DNA of 64,000 nucleotides from Streptomyces omiyaensis (GCF_014650895.1 NZ_BMVV01000009.1:3102-67101), one strand, 5' to 3'; shown: positions 9,687 through 18,208, counted from the stretch's first letter. Notes: generated from the sequence alone by a model not told the origin. Made by a program: numbers and translations.

Positions 9687-10595
9687 CCCCTCGTGGTCTC
9701 TCCCTCACCCTGTCGACCCTGGTCGCGGTCAGCATGGCATGAGGAACCGACGGCTCGGGCCGGTCACAGCCATTCGCCGATCGTGGCGATCAGGACGGGG
9801 GCTTCGAAGCGGACGGCGAGTTTGTCGAACCGGGTGGCGACCGCTCGGTTGCGCTTGAGCCGGTTGATCCCGCACTCGACCGCGTGCCGGGCCTTGTAGT
9901 CCTCGCGGTCGATGGCCGGAGGCCGCCCGCCGGCCTCCCGCGCCGTTTGCGGCGGGCGGCCTGGTCGGCGGGCTCCGGGATCGTGCAGCGGCTCCCGCGC
10001 TTTCGAAGAGAAGCCCGGTTGGCGCGGGACGAATACACCTTGTCGGCCGGAACCGTGTCGGGCCGAATCCGGGGACGCCCGACACGGCGGGGACGCGCAG
10101 ACTTGCCATCACTTCAGTGAAGGCGGGCGCGTCGCCGGCCTGTCCGGCCGTAAGCACGAAAGCCAGCGGCCGGCAGTTGCCGTCGGCGGCAAGGTGGATC
10201 TTCGTAGTCAGCCCGCCTCGGGAGCGTCCGATGGCGTGGTCCGCTGGCTCGGCGGTTCCAGCCGCATGCTGATGTGCCCGAACGACCGTGGAGTCGACGG
10301 ATACCACCCGGCTCAGGTCCTCATCGGCCTCTGCTTGGGCCGGCAGGGTGGTGAACACTCGCTCCCAGGTCCCGTCGATCGCCCAGTTCCGCAGACGGCT
10401 GTAGGCGCCTTTCCGCGAGCCGAACTCCGCGGGTAGATCCATCCACGGAGATCCGGTCCGGTACTTCCAGGCGATCGCGTCGATCATTTGCCGATGATCA
10501 CGCCGCCTTCCCCCTCGGCGGGGAGTCCGGTCCGGCCACAGGGGCTCGATCCTGGCCCACTGGACGTCGGTCAACACGCTCAATACAACGAGGGG
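9687..10595 (-). mobile_element. IS5-family-like insertion sequence, about 0.9 kb, decayed
   Basis: A minus-strand transposase gene is bracketed by imperfect terminal inverted repeats: CCCCTCGTGGT at 9687-9697 and its near-complement ACAACGAGGGG at 10585-10595 (10 of 11 match). The outer bases of the ends are uncertain by a few nt. The element lies immediately upstream of the 9362 gene and the 10615 membrane-protein gene. The transposase is frameshifted, so the copy is probably immobile on its own. Confidence 0.6.
9764..10583 (-). pseudogene. IS5-family transposase with two frameshifts
   Basis: The product starts VLTDVQWARIEPLWPDRTPR, keeps RTGSPWMDLPAEFG and the first catalytic region VVSVDSTVVRAHQHAAG, then GRSRGGLTTKIHLAADG. 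Near 10060 the reading moves to a second frame (YSSRANRASLRKRG, CTIPEPADQAARRKRRGR), and near 9960 to a third (DREDYKARHAVECGINRLKR ... IGEWL, stop at 9764). All three catalytic regions survive but in different frames, so no intact enzyme is made. Programmed frameshifting is unlikely because two separate shifts are needed. Confidence 0.75.
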
Positions 10596-10614
10596 CCACC
10601 TGTGCCCCAACGCC

Positions 10615-10926
10615 TCAGAACCCAGTCATGGACTTGTCGAGCACCCCGCCCAGCGCGCCGTAGACGCTGCAGCGGACCGAGTGCTTCGCCCTGCGGCGCA
10701 TCGCGAATCCCACGAGGAACGACAACGCGAAGAGACCGCCGAGGACCGTCGCTACGAGCGGGTCGTAGACGAAGGATACGAAGCACGCGACTCCGGTCCA
10801 GACCAGGATCGGCAGGAGGGAGCCGCGCAGCACCGTCTTGAACCTGATCCGTTCCGGCCCCGACGGCAGCACGCGTTCTTGCCACACCTCGATGTGGTTC
10901 CTGGTCACACAGTGCTCAGGTCGCAT
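10615..10926 (-). CDS. Small hypothetical membrane protein
   Basis: 103 aa from ATG 10926. Two hydrophobic helices, about LLPILVWTGVACFVSFVY and VATVLGGLFALSFLVGFAM, are followed by a basic stretch (RRRAKHS) and a short tail ending DKSMTGF. No known family. The stop at 10615 lies about 20 bp from the IS5-like element's right end, so the last few residues could be altered by the insertion. Only a weak ribosome site precedes the start. Probable inner-membrane protein of unknown role. Confidence 0.5.
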   Translation of the reverse strand: MRPEHCVTRNHIEVWQERVLPSGPERIRFKTVLRGSLLPILVWTGVACFVSFVYDPLVATVLGGLFALSFLVGFAMRRRAKHSVRCSVYGALGGVLDKSMTGF

Positions 10927-10982
10927 GAAGCCATCACACCACCCACAGCTCGGGTCTTGTGCAGTGATCCGTAAGAATCTGC

Positions 10983-12149
10983 CTAGCCCTGGCGAGCGCC
11001 CTGAATGATCTGGCTGATGATGGCCGTGGCCTGTTCTGGGTGCTTCTCGAGCCATGTGCCGAGGTGTTCTCGTACGGTCTCGGCGACGCTGGTGTGCACT
11101 GCGGCGTTGCCCAGCATGCCGCGCGTGGATCCTGAGAACTCGGGGTGGTCCAGCTTGACCGACACGACGGCCGTCAGGCCGTCGCCGGTCTGGTCGACGC
11201 TGAGATCGGGCTCTGTCTTTGCCAGGAGCCGCCGCTTTCGCACGTGGGCGTTGACCGCGGCCGCCACCCCGTCGCGGAACCCGGCCGTGTGCGTGCCGCC
11301 GTGGGGTGTGGGCTCGCTGTTGGCGTAGCTCTGGAGCCGCTCCTGGTGGGAGCCGCCCCACCGCAGGGCCACCTCGACCGTTCCGGCGATCCGCGGATCC
11401 TCCCGCTCGAAGCCGATGACGTCCGGGTGGACGGGAGCTCCCGCCTGCGCGTCGAGGAAGGTGACGAAGTCCCGGGCCCCGCCCGAAAACCGGTACCGCT
11501 CCGTTCGGGATCCCATCGGGGGGCGTTCGTCGGTCAGAGTGATGTCCAGGCCCCGGTTGAGGAAGGCCAGTTCCCTGAAACGCTCGGCCAGCACGTCGAA
11601 CGAGCACTCCGTCGTCTCGAAGATGTCGGTGTCGGGCCAGAAGGAGATGGTGGTCCCGCCTCTGGTCGCCGGTCCTGCGCTGGTGGGTGGGGTGAGCGCG
11701 ACACCGCGCGCGTACTTTTGGACCCAGTGGATTCCTTCACGCCGCACCTCGGCTGTCAGGCGGCTCGACAGGGCGTTGGTGACGCAGGGCCCAATACCGA
11801 AGAGGCTCATGGCCACAGCGTGGCGGCCGCCTGGCTCCGCCCCGGGGTGCATCTGGGTCAGCAAAGCTTCGAGGTCGGAGCCGCCAGTGTTCCCTGCAGC
11901 CTCAACGGGGATACCCGGCCCGTCGTCGGCGATACGTACGCCACCGTCGGGTGTGAGGGTGACGCCGACGGTGCTGGCACGGCCGGCCAGGACTTCATTG
12001 ACCGCCCGGCCCACGACATCGAACACGATCTGGTGCAGGCCACGCTGGCCGGTCGAGCCCACGTACATCCCGGGCCGCTTGCGAACAGCTTCCCACCCCT
12101 CCAGTACCTGGATGTGGCTGGCGTCGTACGGGTTGTCGGCGTCACTCAT
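10983..12149 (-). CDS. GyrB-like N-terminal fragment protein (GHKL + transducer only)
   Basis: 388 aa, start ATG with GAGGGGG 5 nt upstream. Aligns with the first half of DNA gyrase B: HIQVLEGWEAVRKRPGMYVG, then IVFDVVGRAVNEVLAG, ADDGPGIPV and a transducer-like second half. It stops before the TOPRIM domain, so it cannot join in DNA cleavage. ATP-site residues differ from E. coli GyrB: catalytic Glu42 is Asp (D44), Mg2+-binding Asn46 is Arg (R48), Arg76 is Pro (P78), and the QTK loop is STR. It looks like a paralogue with lost or changed ATPase; a role as gyrase modulator or drug decoy is speculation. Confidence 0.75.
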   Translation of the reverse strand: MSDADNPYDASHIQVLEGWEAVRKRPGMYVGSTGQRGLHQIVFDVVGRAVNEVLAGRASTVGVTLTPDGGVRIADDGPGIPVEAAGNTGGSDLEALLTQMHPGAEPGGRHAVAMSLFGIGPCVTNALSSRLTAEVRREGIHWVQKYARGVALTPPTSAGPATRGGTTISFWPDTDIFETTECSFDVLAERFRELAFLNRGLDITLTDERPPMGSRTERYRFSGGARDFVTFLDAQAGAPVHPDVIGFEREDPRIAGTVEVALRWGGSHQERLQSYANSEPTPHGGTHTAGFRDGVAAAVNAHVRKRRLLAKTEPDLSVDQTGDGLTAVVSVKLDHPEFSGSTRGMLGNAAVHTSVAETVREHLGTWLEKHPEQATAIISQIIQGARQG

Positions 12150-12941
12150 TAAGTCCCCCTCAATGGTGTCCCCAGCGGGACCTCCAGCCTAGGCGGATCT
12201 AGGTAAAATGGCAGGTCAGAACTTATTCGCCGAGGGCGTGGACGGGCGGGTGGGTGCCTGCTCGAAGGCCGCCGGCCCCGGAGATCGCACACCGCCCTCG
12301 GAGGGCAGCCCAGGGGCTGCGAAGACCGCGGCAGACCCCATTTCCAGCGACCCCGACACCCCCGATTTTGATGCGTCGCACGCCCGCCCGAAACACAGTG
12401 TCCACTCGCTTCGCCGCTGGGCTCCTCTCGGAGCACGTACACGGCCAGCCAGGCCAACTGGGCTCTGACAGCAGAGCTTCACGCAGACCGGGCGGGTGGA
12501 TACCGCCCCACGCAGTCCTCTCGGTCCCGGTCCCGATGTCCCCGACTGCCTCCCGCCCGACCGGTGGGCCCGCACCGCCGTCGGTCTCGCCGCCGCAGCG
12601 GAGTGGACCGCCGCCCCGGACCGCCCTGCGGCCGCGCCGAGCTCCGGCCGGCGTCCGCGCGGGGCCGGTCCCGCGGACCCCGGTACCGACCCCACCGCGC
12701 CCGGACCGCGCCGTAGGGTCGGGTTCAGCCCGTGCCGATATGGCGTGCGCGGGCGAGGCCCGGCGCCCAGGAGGTCCACCCTCTGGAGGCAGTACCGCCG
12801 GGCCGCCCAAACCTCCTGACGGCCCCTCTGCCTGGCTCCGGGCCCCTCCTGGTTCGGCGAGGCGCGGGAAGCGTTCAGACCGCCATCCAGGCCCTCTCCT
12901 TCGTGTCGGCTTGCCGTCCCACCTGTAGAAGGATCCCGTCT
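12150..12941. other. Intergenic region before tpg, no convincing gene
   Basis: About 790 bp between the divergent GyrB-like gene and tpg. Several open frames exist on both strands, but all are Arg/Pro/Gly-rich and look like GC-driven noise. I looked for the tap gene that normally precedes tpg in Streptomyces and found no similar protein in any frame. The stretch near 12190-12235 is the least GC-rich and is the likely promoter region for the GyrB-like gene or for plus-strand transcription. Confidence 0.5.
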
Positions 12942-13493
12942 GTGACCATCGACGCCGCCCTGCACGACGCCCTCCAGGACGCGTTCACCCGCCCGGCCCC
13001 GAAGTCCGCCGGCGCCCAGGTGCGCTACCTCGTACGCCAGCACGGCGGCACCCGCGCCGTCGCGGCCCTCCTCGGGGTCTCCCAGCGCACCGTGGAGCGC
13101 TACGTCCGCGACCAGATCAAGCGGCCCCGCGCCGGGCTCGCCGCCCGCATGTCCGCCGAGGTCCGCCGCCGCTGGCAGCCGCAGGTCCGCGCCCACGCCC
13201 GCAAGGCCGCCTCGACCTCCGAGGGCCTGATGATCGATGTCCGTGCGCGGTTCGGGTTCACCGCCGCCCCGGGCAGTACCGACGACGCCCGTATGCGTCA
13301 CCTCACCCTCGCCCTCCCGCCCCACCACGCCGCCCGCCTCCTCGACGCCCAGACCGCCGGCGCCACCGACCGCGAGCTCCAGCAGGCCACCGCCGACGTA
13401 CTCGGCGAGGTCTACTTCCGCGACGGCGGACAGCGCGCCCCCGGCCTGGACGTCGAGCTGACCGACATCGAGCGCATCGCCTTCGAGTTGTAG
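12942..13493 (+). CDS. tpg: Telomere terminal protein Tpg
   Basis: 183 aa from GTG 12942 (AGAAGGA 8 nt upstream). The sequence AFTRPAPKSAGAQVRYLVRQ, then the helix-turn-helix VAALLGVSQRTVERYVRDQI and RRRWQPQVRAHARKAA, are diagnostic of Streptomyces Tpg, the protein attached to the 5' ends of linear chromosomes and plasmids that primes end patching. The C-terminal half (MRHLTLALPPHHAARLLDAQ, LGEVYFRDGGQR) also matches, and the length is normal (~185 aa). The usual upstream partner tap is absent. It sits inside an IS-rich island, so it may be an acquired or relic second copy. Confidence 0.88.
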   Translation: MTIDAALHDALQDAFTRPAPKSAGAQVRYLVRQHGGTRAVAALLGVSQRTVERYVRDQIKRPRAGLAARMSAEVRRRWQPQVRAHARKAASTSEGLMIDVRARFGFTAAPGSTDDARMRHLTLALPPHHAARLLDAQTAGATDRELQQATADVLGEVYFRDGGQRAPGLDVELTDIERIAFEL

Positions 13494-13844
13494 ACCAGCC
13501 CCCCGCCGCGCAGTGGCCGTGCGGCCGGCATGAGCCGAGGCACGATAGCTGTCACACCGGCAGGGTTGTTGTCACCGACGATGCAGTGTGATTGTGCGCT
13601 TCAGCTTTCGAGCTGTCCTGTCGCGTTGAAGCTGTCGGATTCTCAGTGTGTCGCGCGCTGAGCGACGACGTTTGCCCCGTACGTGGGGTTTGATCTCATT
13701 TTCCTGGTCTGGTTCTCGCGGTACCTGTCACGGCCGTTTCGGCAGGTACGCCGAGCCGGGGGTGGCGATGGATCTCGGTCTGGTCGATGTCGAGTGGCTG
13801 ATGCTGATGCTGAGGGTGGCGGGCTGCGGAGGTCCGTGCTGGAG
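13494..13844. other. Intergenic region after tpg, no intact gene
   Basis: About 350 bp. No frame gives a convincing protein; translations are short and rich in Arg/Gly. The right end leads into a TnsA-like remnant at 13845, and the part from ~13680 may be its degraded upstream sequence. No strong terminator hairpin was noticed behind tpg. Confidence 0.4.
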
Positions 13845-13943
13845 GCGGTGTCCCGGGTTCGGTTCGAGTCGGTGCTCCCGGTGCGGCGGTTAACGTCGTA
13901 CCGCGGGCAGCGGCACTTCACGGGCTGGTACTGGCGCGATGAC
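13845..13943 (+). pseudogene. TnsA-like transposase endonuclease remnant
   Basis: One frame reads RVRFESVLPVRRLTSYRGQR followed by HFTGWYW. The LPVRR-SYRGQR-GWYW run matches the start of the TnsA-type endonuclease domain of Streptomyces Tn7-like transposons, where it is followed by a conserved ESWLERD segment. Here the match ends at about 13943 and the rest is absent. A TTA codon (Leu) occurs in it. The fragment overlaps the 3' end of the minus-strand hypothetical gene, marking a recombination junction. Identification is by motif recall. Confidence 0.45.
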
Positions 13944-14465
13944 TCGCTGCCATGCCGCCTCGAAGTCACCCCGGCCGATCTCCATAGCCAGATACTGCGG
14001 ATCATGAAGATCGAACGGCGCGTTGAACGGCCAGTCCTCGACACTCGTCCTGACCGCACCACCGTCGGGACCGATCTCCACCTGCCGCAACCGCCGTCCG
14101 TCCGGCCCGAGCTCCATCAAGAAGACCTCTCCGTCCTCGAACTCCGGCCGGCGCAGGTAGACGCGGTCCCGTCTCACCAGGACGGCGAATCCGGGCTGAC
14201 CACGCTGGGCATCCCTCTTCACGCGGAAGCTGGACAGCGGATTCGGATCCGGAGCGTCAAGATGGACCTCCTCCAAGTCCCATGTCTCGGCACGTCTCAC
14301 GGCGTCCGGGTTCCTGATCACCTCAACTTCGGCGCAGGCACTGACGATCTCCTCGGCAGAGTCCGCCCACACCCACCGCCACAGACCGCCCATGCCGTAG
14401 TCATGAAGGACCAGATAGCGCGTCTTCCCGACTTCATCCAGTTGGCTCACAGCCCGTGAGCCCAC
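13890..14465 (-). CDS. Hypothetical protein with altered C-terminus
   Basis: 191 aa from GTG 14465; GTG 14450 (SQLDEVGKTRYLVLHDYG) is an equally good start. It contains MGGLWRWVWADSAEEIVSAC and FEDGEVFLMELGPDGRRLRQ and looks like a real soluble alpha/beta protein, but I do not recognise the family. Its last ~18 residues (APVPAREVPLPAVRR) are the antisense reading of the TnsA-like remnant. The native stop was therefore probably lost when the two sequences were joined. No partner genes. Confidence 0.55.
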   Translation of the reverse strand: MGSRAVSQLDEVGKTRYLVLHDYGMGGLWRWVWADSAEEIVSACAEVEVIRNPDAVRRAETWDLEEVHLDAPDPNPLSSFRVKRDAQRGQPGFAVLVRRDRVYLRRPEFEDGEVFLMELGPDGRRLRQVEIGPDGGAVRTSVEDWPFNAPFDLHDPQYLAMEIGRGDFEAAWQRVIAPVPAREVPLPAVRR

Positions 14466-14678
14466 GTTGCGCCACGACCAGGCCAGAGGTTCCTCCCGGC
14501 GGTCCTATGGGGAGTCGGCTCGCATCGCCCGGCTTCCGCAGAAGCCGGATGCACTGAGAATCCCGAGCCGAGCGTTCTCACTCGACGTGGCGGCCCTCCA
14601 GCTGGAAACAAGATCCACAGACAAGCTGAATGCGACAGGACACAGGTCATGCCGCCACTCGGACTGCCCGGCCGACGC

Positions 14679-14894
14679 TCAGGTCGGGCAGAATACCGAA
14701 GGCAAGGCCGCTGATGCGGCGCCGATGGTGACCAGGAACAGGCCGGTGGCCTCCCACTGCAATCCGCCGACCTTCGTCTCACGGATGGCAGCCCGCAGCG
14801 CCTCGCTGGCGACGTCTCCCTCGTCGTGGTCGCCGCGATTCTCGCCCGCTGACCCCCCTTGCTCTCTCGCCTCAGGAGTTTCGCATGACGGCAT
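14679..14894 (-). CDS. Possible short membrane protein or fragment
   Basis: 71 aa from ATG 14894. The first half is hydrophilic (GENRGDHDEGDVASEALRAA); the second half has one hydrophobic helix (WEATGLFLVTIGAASAALP) and ends SVFCPT. The pattern resembles the tail of small Streptomyces membrane proteins, so this may be a fragment of a longer gene. No clear ribosome site and no known family. It is convergent on nothing recognisable and lies upstream, on the opposite strand, of the 14966 gene. Confidence 0.3.
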   Translation of the reverse strand: MPSCETPEAREQGGSAGENRGDHDEGDVASEALRAAIRETKVGGLQWEATGLFLVTIGAASAALPSVFCPT

Positions 14895-14965
14895 CACGGT
14901 GGCGCACCGCCCGATACACGCCCTGGTGTGCATGAACGTGGCCGGACGTGTCAGGGTGAGCGGCC

Positions 14966-15553
14966 ATGAGTACATCGAGCGCCTTGCCGGTCCTGCGGAC
15001 CGCCGACCTTCCGACCGTCCACCGGGCCGCGCGACGCCTGCTGGACCTCGTTACTCCCCTGGAGGACTACGTGGTCACCGCGGAGATCCGGGAGCTGCCC
15101 CTGGCGGAGGCGCAGGCCATGGCGGCCTCTCTCCCCGGGGCAGTGGTGAGCGCGGTCGATCACTACGGGACCGTGGCGAACGACGAGATCAAGCGCGGTA
15201 TCGCGGCGGGAGATCTGTGGGTGAGGACGTCCCTGCTCCCCGTGTCGTTCTGCCTGGAGACCCGGCCGGCCAGGTTGGTCGAGGAGACGTTCATCCGTCT
15301 GGTCGGCTCCAGGACCGGGTATCTCGAATGGGACTTTTTTGCCTGGCCCGCCGTCGCGGAGCTCGGCCTGCGGGAACGCGACAAGGACGCCCGCGTCCAG
15401 ATCGCCATCAACAGCCAGGACATCTACCAGGAGATTCCCTCCACGGATCACACGCTCTTCATCCACCTTCGCGAAGGCGACATGGAGCGGGGCGAATGGC
15501 TGGCCCGGCAGATCGACCTGCGGCCGGAGGGACCGGTACAGCACGGCTACTAA
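14966..15553 (+). CDS. Hypothetical protein
   Basis: 195 aa from ATG 14966, with AGGGTGAG about 6-7 nt upstream. Contains VLRTADLPTVHRAARRLLDL, WVRTSLLPVSFCLETRPARL and YLEWDFFAWPAVAELGLRER, and ends RPEGPVQHGY. The composition is that of a real soluble protein; no motif or family is recognised. The stop at 15553 abuts directly on a 5'-truncated IS5-like transposase, so its last residues may have been set by the junction. It stands alone, with no operon partner. Confidence 0.55.
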   Translation: MSTSSALPVLRTADLPTVHRAARRLLDLVTPLEDYVVTAEIRELPLAEAQAMAASLPGAVVSAVDHYGTVANDEIKRGIAAGDLWVRTSLLPVSFCLETRPARLVEETFIRLVGSRTGYLEWDFFAWPAVAELGLRERDKDARVQIAINSQDIYQEIPSTDHTLFIHLREGDMERGEWLARQIDLRPEGPVQHGY

Positions 15554-16383
15554 CCGTTGTTGCCGAAGGGCACGAAGGCGGGCCGGCCGCCTGTCTGATC
15601 TCGGCGGCGGTTGATCGACGGTGTACGGTTTCGGTCCGTACCGGTGTGCCGTGGCGGGACGCGCCCGTCGAGTACGGGCCGTGGGGCCGGGTCTACGACT
15701 TGTTCCGCCGGTCGCAGCGGACCGGAACCTGGCACCGGATCATGACCCGGCTGCAGTCCTTGGCCGACGTGAAGGATGCGATCACGTGGGACCTGAGCGT
15801 CGACTCCACGGTCTGTCGTGCTCATCAGCACGCGGCTGGGGCCCGCAAGAAGGGGGGCCTGCAGAAGGAACCGCCGGGCGATGTCTCCACCGAGCCCGAT
15901 GATCACGGACCGGGCCGCTCACGCGGCGGGTTCACCACCAAGTTGCACCTGGCCGTGGAGCAGGGCCAGAAGCCCATGGCGATCGTGATCACGGCCGGGC
16001 AGCGCGGGGACTCGCCGCAGTTCGAACCCGTGCTCAACAAGGTCCGAGTGCCCCGCATCGGGCCGGGTCGGCCGCGCGTCCGGCCCGATCGGGTGCGGGG
16101 TGATAAGACGTACGCCTCCCGCAAGAACAACGCCTACCTGCGGCGCCGCGGCATCCGCTGCACCGTCCCGGACAAGGCCGACCAAGCACGCAACCGCCGA
16201 AAGCTCGGCCCCCAGGGCGGCCGACCGCCGCACTTCGATCCGGTCGACTACCGCGAACGTCACGCGGTCGAGTGCGGGATCAACCGCCTCAAGAGGAACC
16301 GCGCCGTCGCCACGCGATACGACAAGCTCGCGGTCTGCTACGAGGCGACCGTCCTCGTCGCGGCCATCAACGAGTGGCTGTGA
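15554..16383 (+). pseudogene. IS5-family transposase, 5'-truncated with stop and frameshift
   Basis: Begins abruptly PLLPKGTKAGRPPV, then an in-frame TGA at 15596, then SRRRLIDGVRFR; a frameshift near 15635 leads to RTGVPWRDAPVEYGPWGRVY, WDLSVDSTVCRAHQHAAG, GRSRGGFTTKLHLAVEQG, VRGDKTYASRKN and the end VECGINRLKRNRAVATRYDK ... INEWL. The catalytic regions are present but the first ~15 residues are missing and two lesions split the front. It shares the family of the 9764-10583 copy and lies in the opposite direction. Confidence 0.8.
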
Positions 16384-16928
16384 TCCTTAGCCATCACGCG
16401 GTGGGATCCACGTTCCACATCGCCGGCAGATCGCTGCCGCAGAAGACACACGCAGAAGACACAGACGAAGTCGTCCTCGCGCACGATGTTGTGCTCCTGG
16501 CAGTCGGGGCACCGCCGGAACACCACCTCGTGGGTGAAGGCGGAGGGTCGCCCAAGTTCTACGTCGTCCAGAGCGTGAGCGACTGCCGGCCAGGAGGTCA
16601 CGTCCGGGCAGTATCCGGTGGACTGGTTGCTGACCTCTCCCACGGTCCACCAGCGTGCCTCACGCGTGAAGCTGATTTCGCCGGCACTGAGAACCATGCC
16701 CCCACCAGCGCAGGCCACGTGCCCGCTTCGCCGCGGCGCCAGCCGAAGCACACCGTCCGTGGCGACCACGAAGGTGAACGGTTCGGTCAGCTCTGCTGCC
16801 GATCGCTCAGTGATCCAACCGTCGAAGTCAGCCGCCGAGCGGATCGGGCACCCGCCGCTGCCAGGCCGGACCGCAGCCTTCAGCTCCACCGGCCCGACGT
16901 ATCGGTAACTCCGCCCCCGCGCACTCAC
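16338..16928 (-). pseudogene. Zinc-ribbon hypothetical protein with frameshifted tail
   Basis: From GTG 16928 (SARGRSYRYVGPVELKAAV); an upstream in-frame ATG at 16958 is less likely. The C-terminal region has a four-Cys ribbon: FRRCPDCQEHNIVREDDF then VCVFC. After this the reading is shifted by a perfect 13-bp tandem duplication (16438-16463). Removing one copy restores CGSDLPAMWNVDPTA with a stop at 16394, the expected kind of ending. As it stands the protein carries an unrelated ~36-residue tail that runs into the transposase gene. The ribbon itself survives, so partial function is possible. Family not identified. Confidence 0.6.
16438..16463. repeat. Perfect 13-bp tandem duplication (frameshifting)
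   Basis: CGCAGAAGACACA occurs twice head to tail on the plus strand (16438-16450 and 16451-16463). Thirteen is not a multiple of three, so the duplication changes the reading frame of the minus-strand zinc-ribbon gene. Confidence 0.9.
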
Positions 16929-17139
16929 AGCAGCCAACCTAAAGCACTTCCGACACACGCCCTAGTCGGCGGCTGAGCATGATGACTGGCCCGCCGATGG
17001 CGGAAGGTTCGCCCTGAGCAGGGGGTTTCCGGATTTCGGCATGTGCCGGGCGGTGTTCTGGACGTCTGGCAGGCGGCTGTCGGGGCGGTCAGGGAAGGCA
17101 TGATCGAGTCTCTGGAAATTTCGACGCTGGGGGTGTGGT

Positions 17140-18171
17140 GTGGGGGACTGGCGGACTGACCCGACGTTCGCGATGTGCCGTGCGCTGGTGGACGGAGCGG
17201 ATCTCGCCTCGTTCGTGGGAGGCGCGTTCGATGTCCGGGCGGTGGTGGCCGGCATCCGGCCCGAGACCAAGCGCGCCTTCCTCCTCGACGCCGTCCCGTG
17301 GAGGAACTTCCCCCACGGGGACCGTGCCCGGGAGGCCGCTCATCGGCTGCACACCGGCGACACCTCCGCTCGCCGCGCGACGGGCGTGCTTGGCGGTCTG
17401 TGTGCCAACGACAGCCGGGCGGCAGCAGCCCTCGCCGTACCGTTCCTCATCCCCATCGCCACCGATGTCCATCACCCACACCGTGCCGACGCCCTCGGCG
17501 TACTCTCCGCCCCGGCCCGCGCCCGGCACTTCGGCATCGCCTCCCGCGATGAACTCCTTGTGCACCGCACCGATCCGCGGCGCCACGCTCCCGACGACTA
17601 CGACGACTACGGCGTCGAGGTGACCGGCTACCCCGCAGGCTGGTCGGTCGCCGCCGCCCGCGCTGCGATCACTGCCGAAACCCCCGTACTCCTGCCCCTT
17701 CTCGACGACCCCGACCCCACCCTCCGCATCGATGCCGCCTACGCTCTGGCCACCGCCGCCGACCCCGACCACACGGTCCGAACCGCCTTCGCCACCAGGC
17801 TCGCCAAGGAGTGTGACGCCTTGGTCAGCGCCGCCCTGCTCCTTGCCGCCGCCGAGACCAGCCGGGCCGACCCCCACCCGCCGACCGCCTTGTGGATCCG
17901 TGAGCGGTGGCAAGACCGGACACTGGCCCCCGAAACCCGCCTGGCCGCAGCGATCGGCTGGCTCTGCCTCACCGACGTACCGGTCCCCGAGGACCTCCGC
18001 CACACTTTCGACATCCTCGCCACCGACGTACGCGCACAAGCCATGGACGCCCTGCCGTGGATGGCCGCCGCCGCGGGATCCGGTGAACCGGGGCTCCTGT
18101 GCTGCGTTCGCCGCATGCTCCACCTCGAAGAACCCGAACCGGACGACGCCCCCTGGGCCAGCCTGCTCTGA
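17140..18171 (+). CDS. HEAT-repeat-like helical protein
   Basis: 343 aa from GTG 17140. Successive helix pairs such as VLLPLLDDPDPTLRIDAAYA, LATAADPDHTVRTAFATRLA and ETRLAAAIGWLCLTDVPVPE follow the HEAT/ARM pattern (D-P-x-x-x-R-x-x-A-A). Such proteins are all-helical scaffolds for protein contacts; in Streptomyces they are often found among toxin-immunity genes. There are no enzyme motifs and no signal peptide. It stands alone on the plus strand between the zinc-ribbon pseudogene and a convergent Imm10-like gene. Specific role unknown. Confidence 0.75.
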   Translation: MGDWRTDPTFAMCRALVDGADLASFVGGAFDVRAVVAGIRPETKRAFLLDAVPWRNFPHGDRAREAAHRLHTGDTSARRATGVLGGLCANDSRAAAALAVPFLIPIATDVHHPHRADALGVLSAPARARHFGIASRDELLVHRTDPRRHAPDDYDDYGVEVTGYPAGWSVAAARAAITAETPVLLPLLDDPDPTLRIDAAYALATAADPDHTVRTAFATRLAKECDALVSAALLLAAAETSRADPHPPTALWIRERWQDRTLAPETRLAAAIGWLCLTDVPVPEDLRHTFDILATDVRAQAMDALPWMAAAAGSGEPGLLCCVRRMLHLEEPEPDDAPWASLL

Positions 18172-18208
18172 GCGACGAGTGACCAATCGCGGCGTCCGGT
18201 CATGACGC

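Noticed and set aside
9764..10583. Programmed ribosomal frameshifting in the IS5-like transposase
   Set aside because: Two shifts are needed and no slippery A/T-rich site is visible; ordinary decay is simpler.
12208..12928. Open frames in the gap before tpg, considered as a tap remnant
   Set aside because: No residue pattern of Tap and no helicase-like or HTH motif could be recognised; the composition is noise-like.
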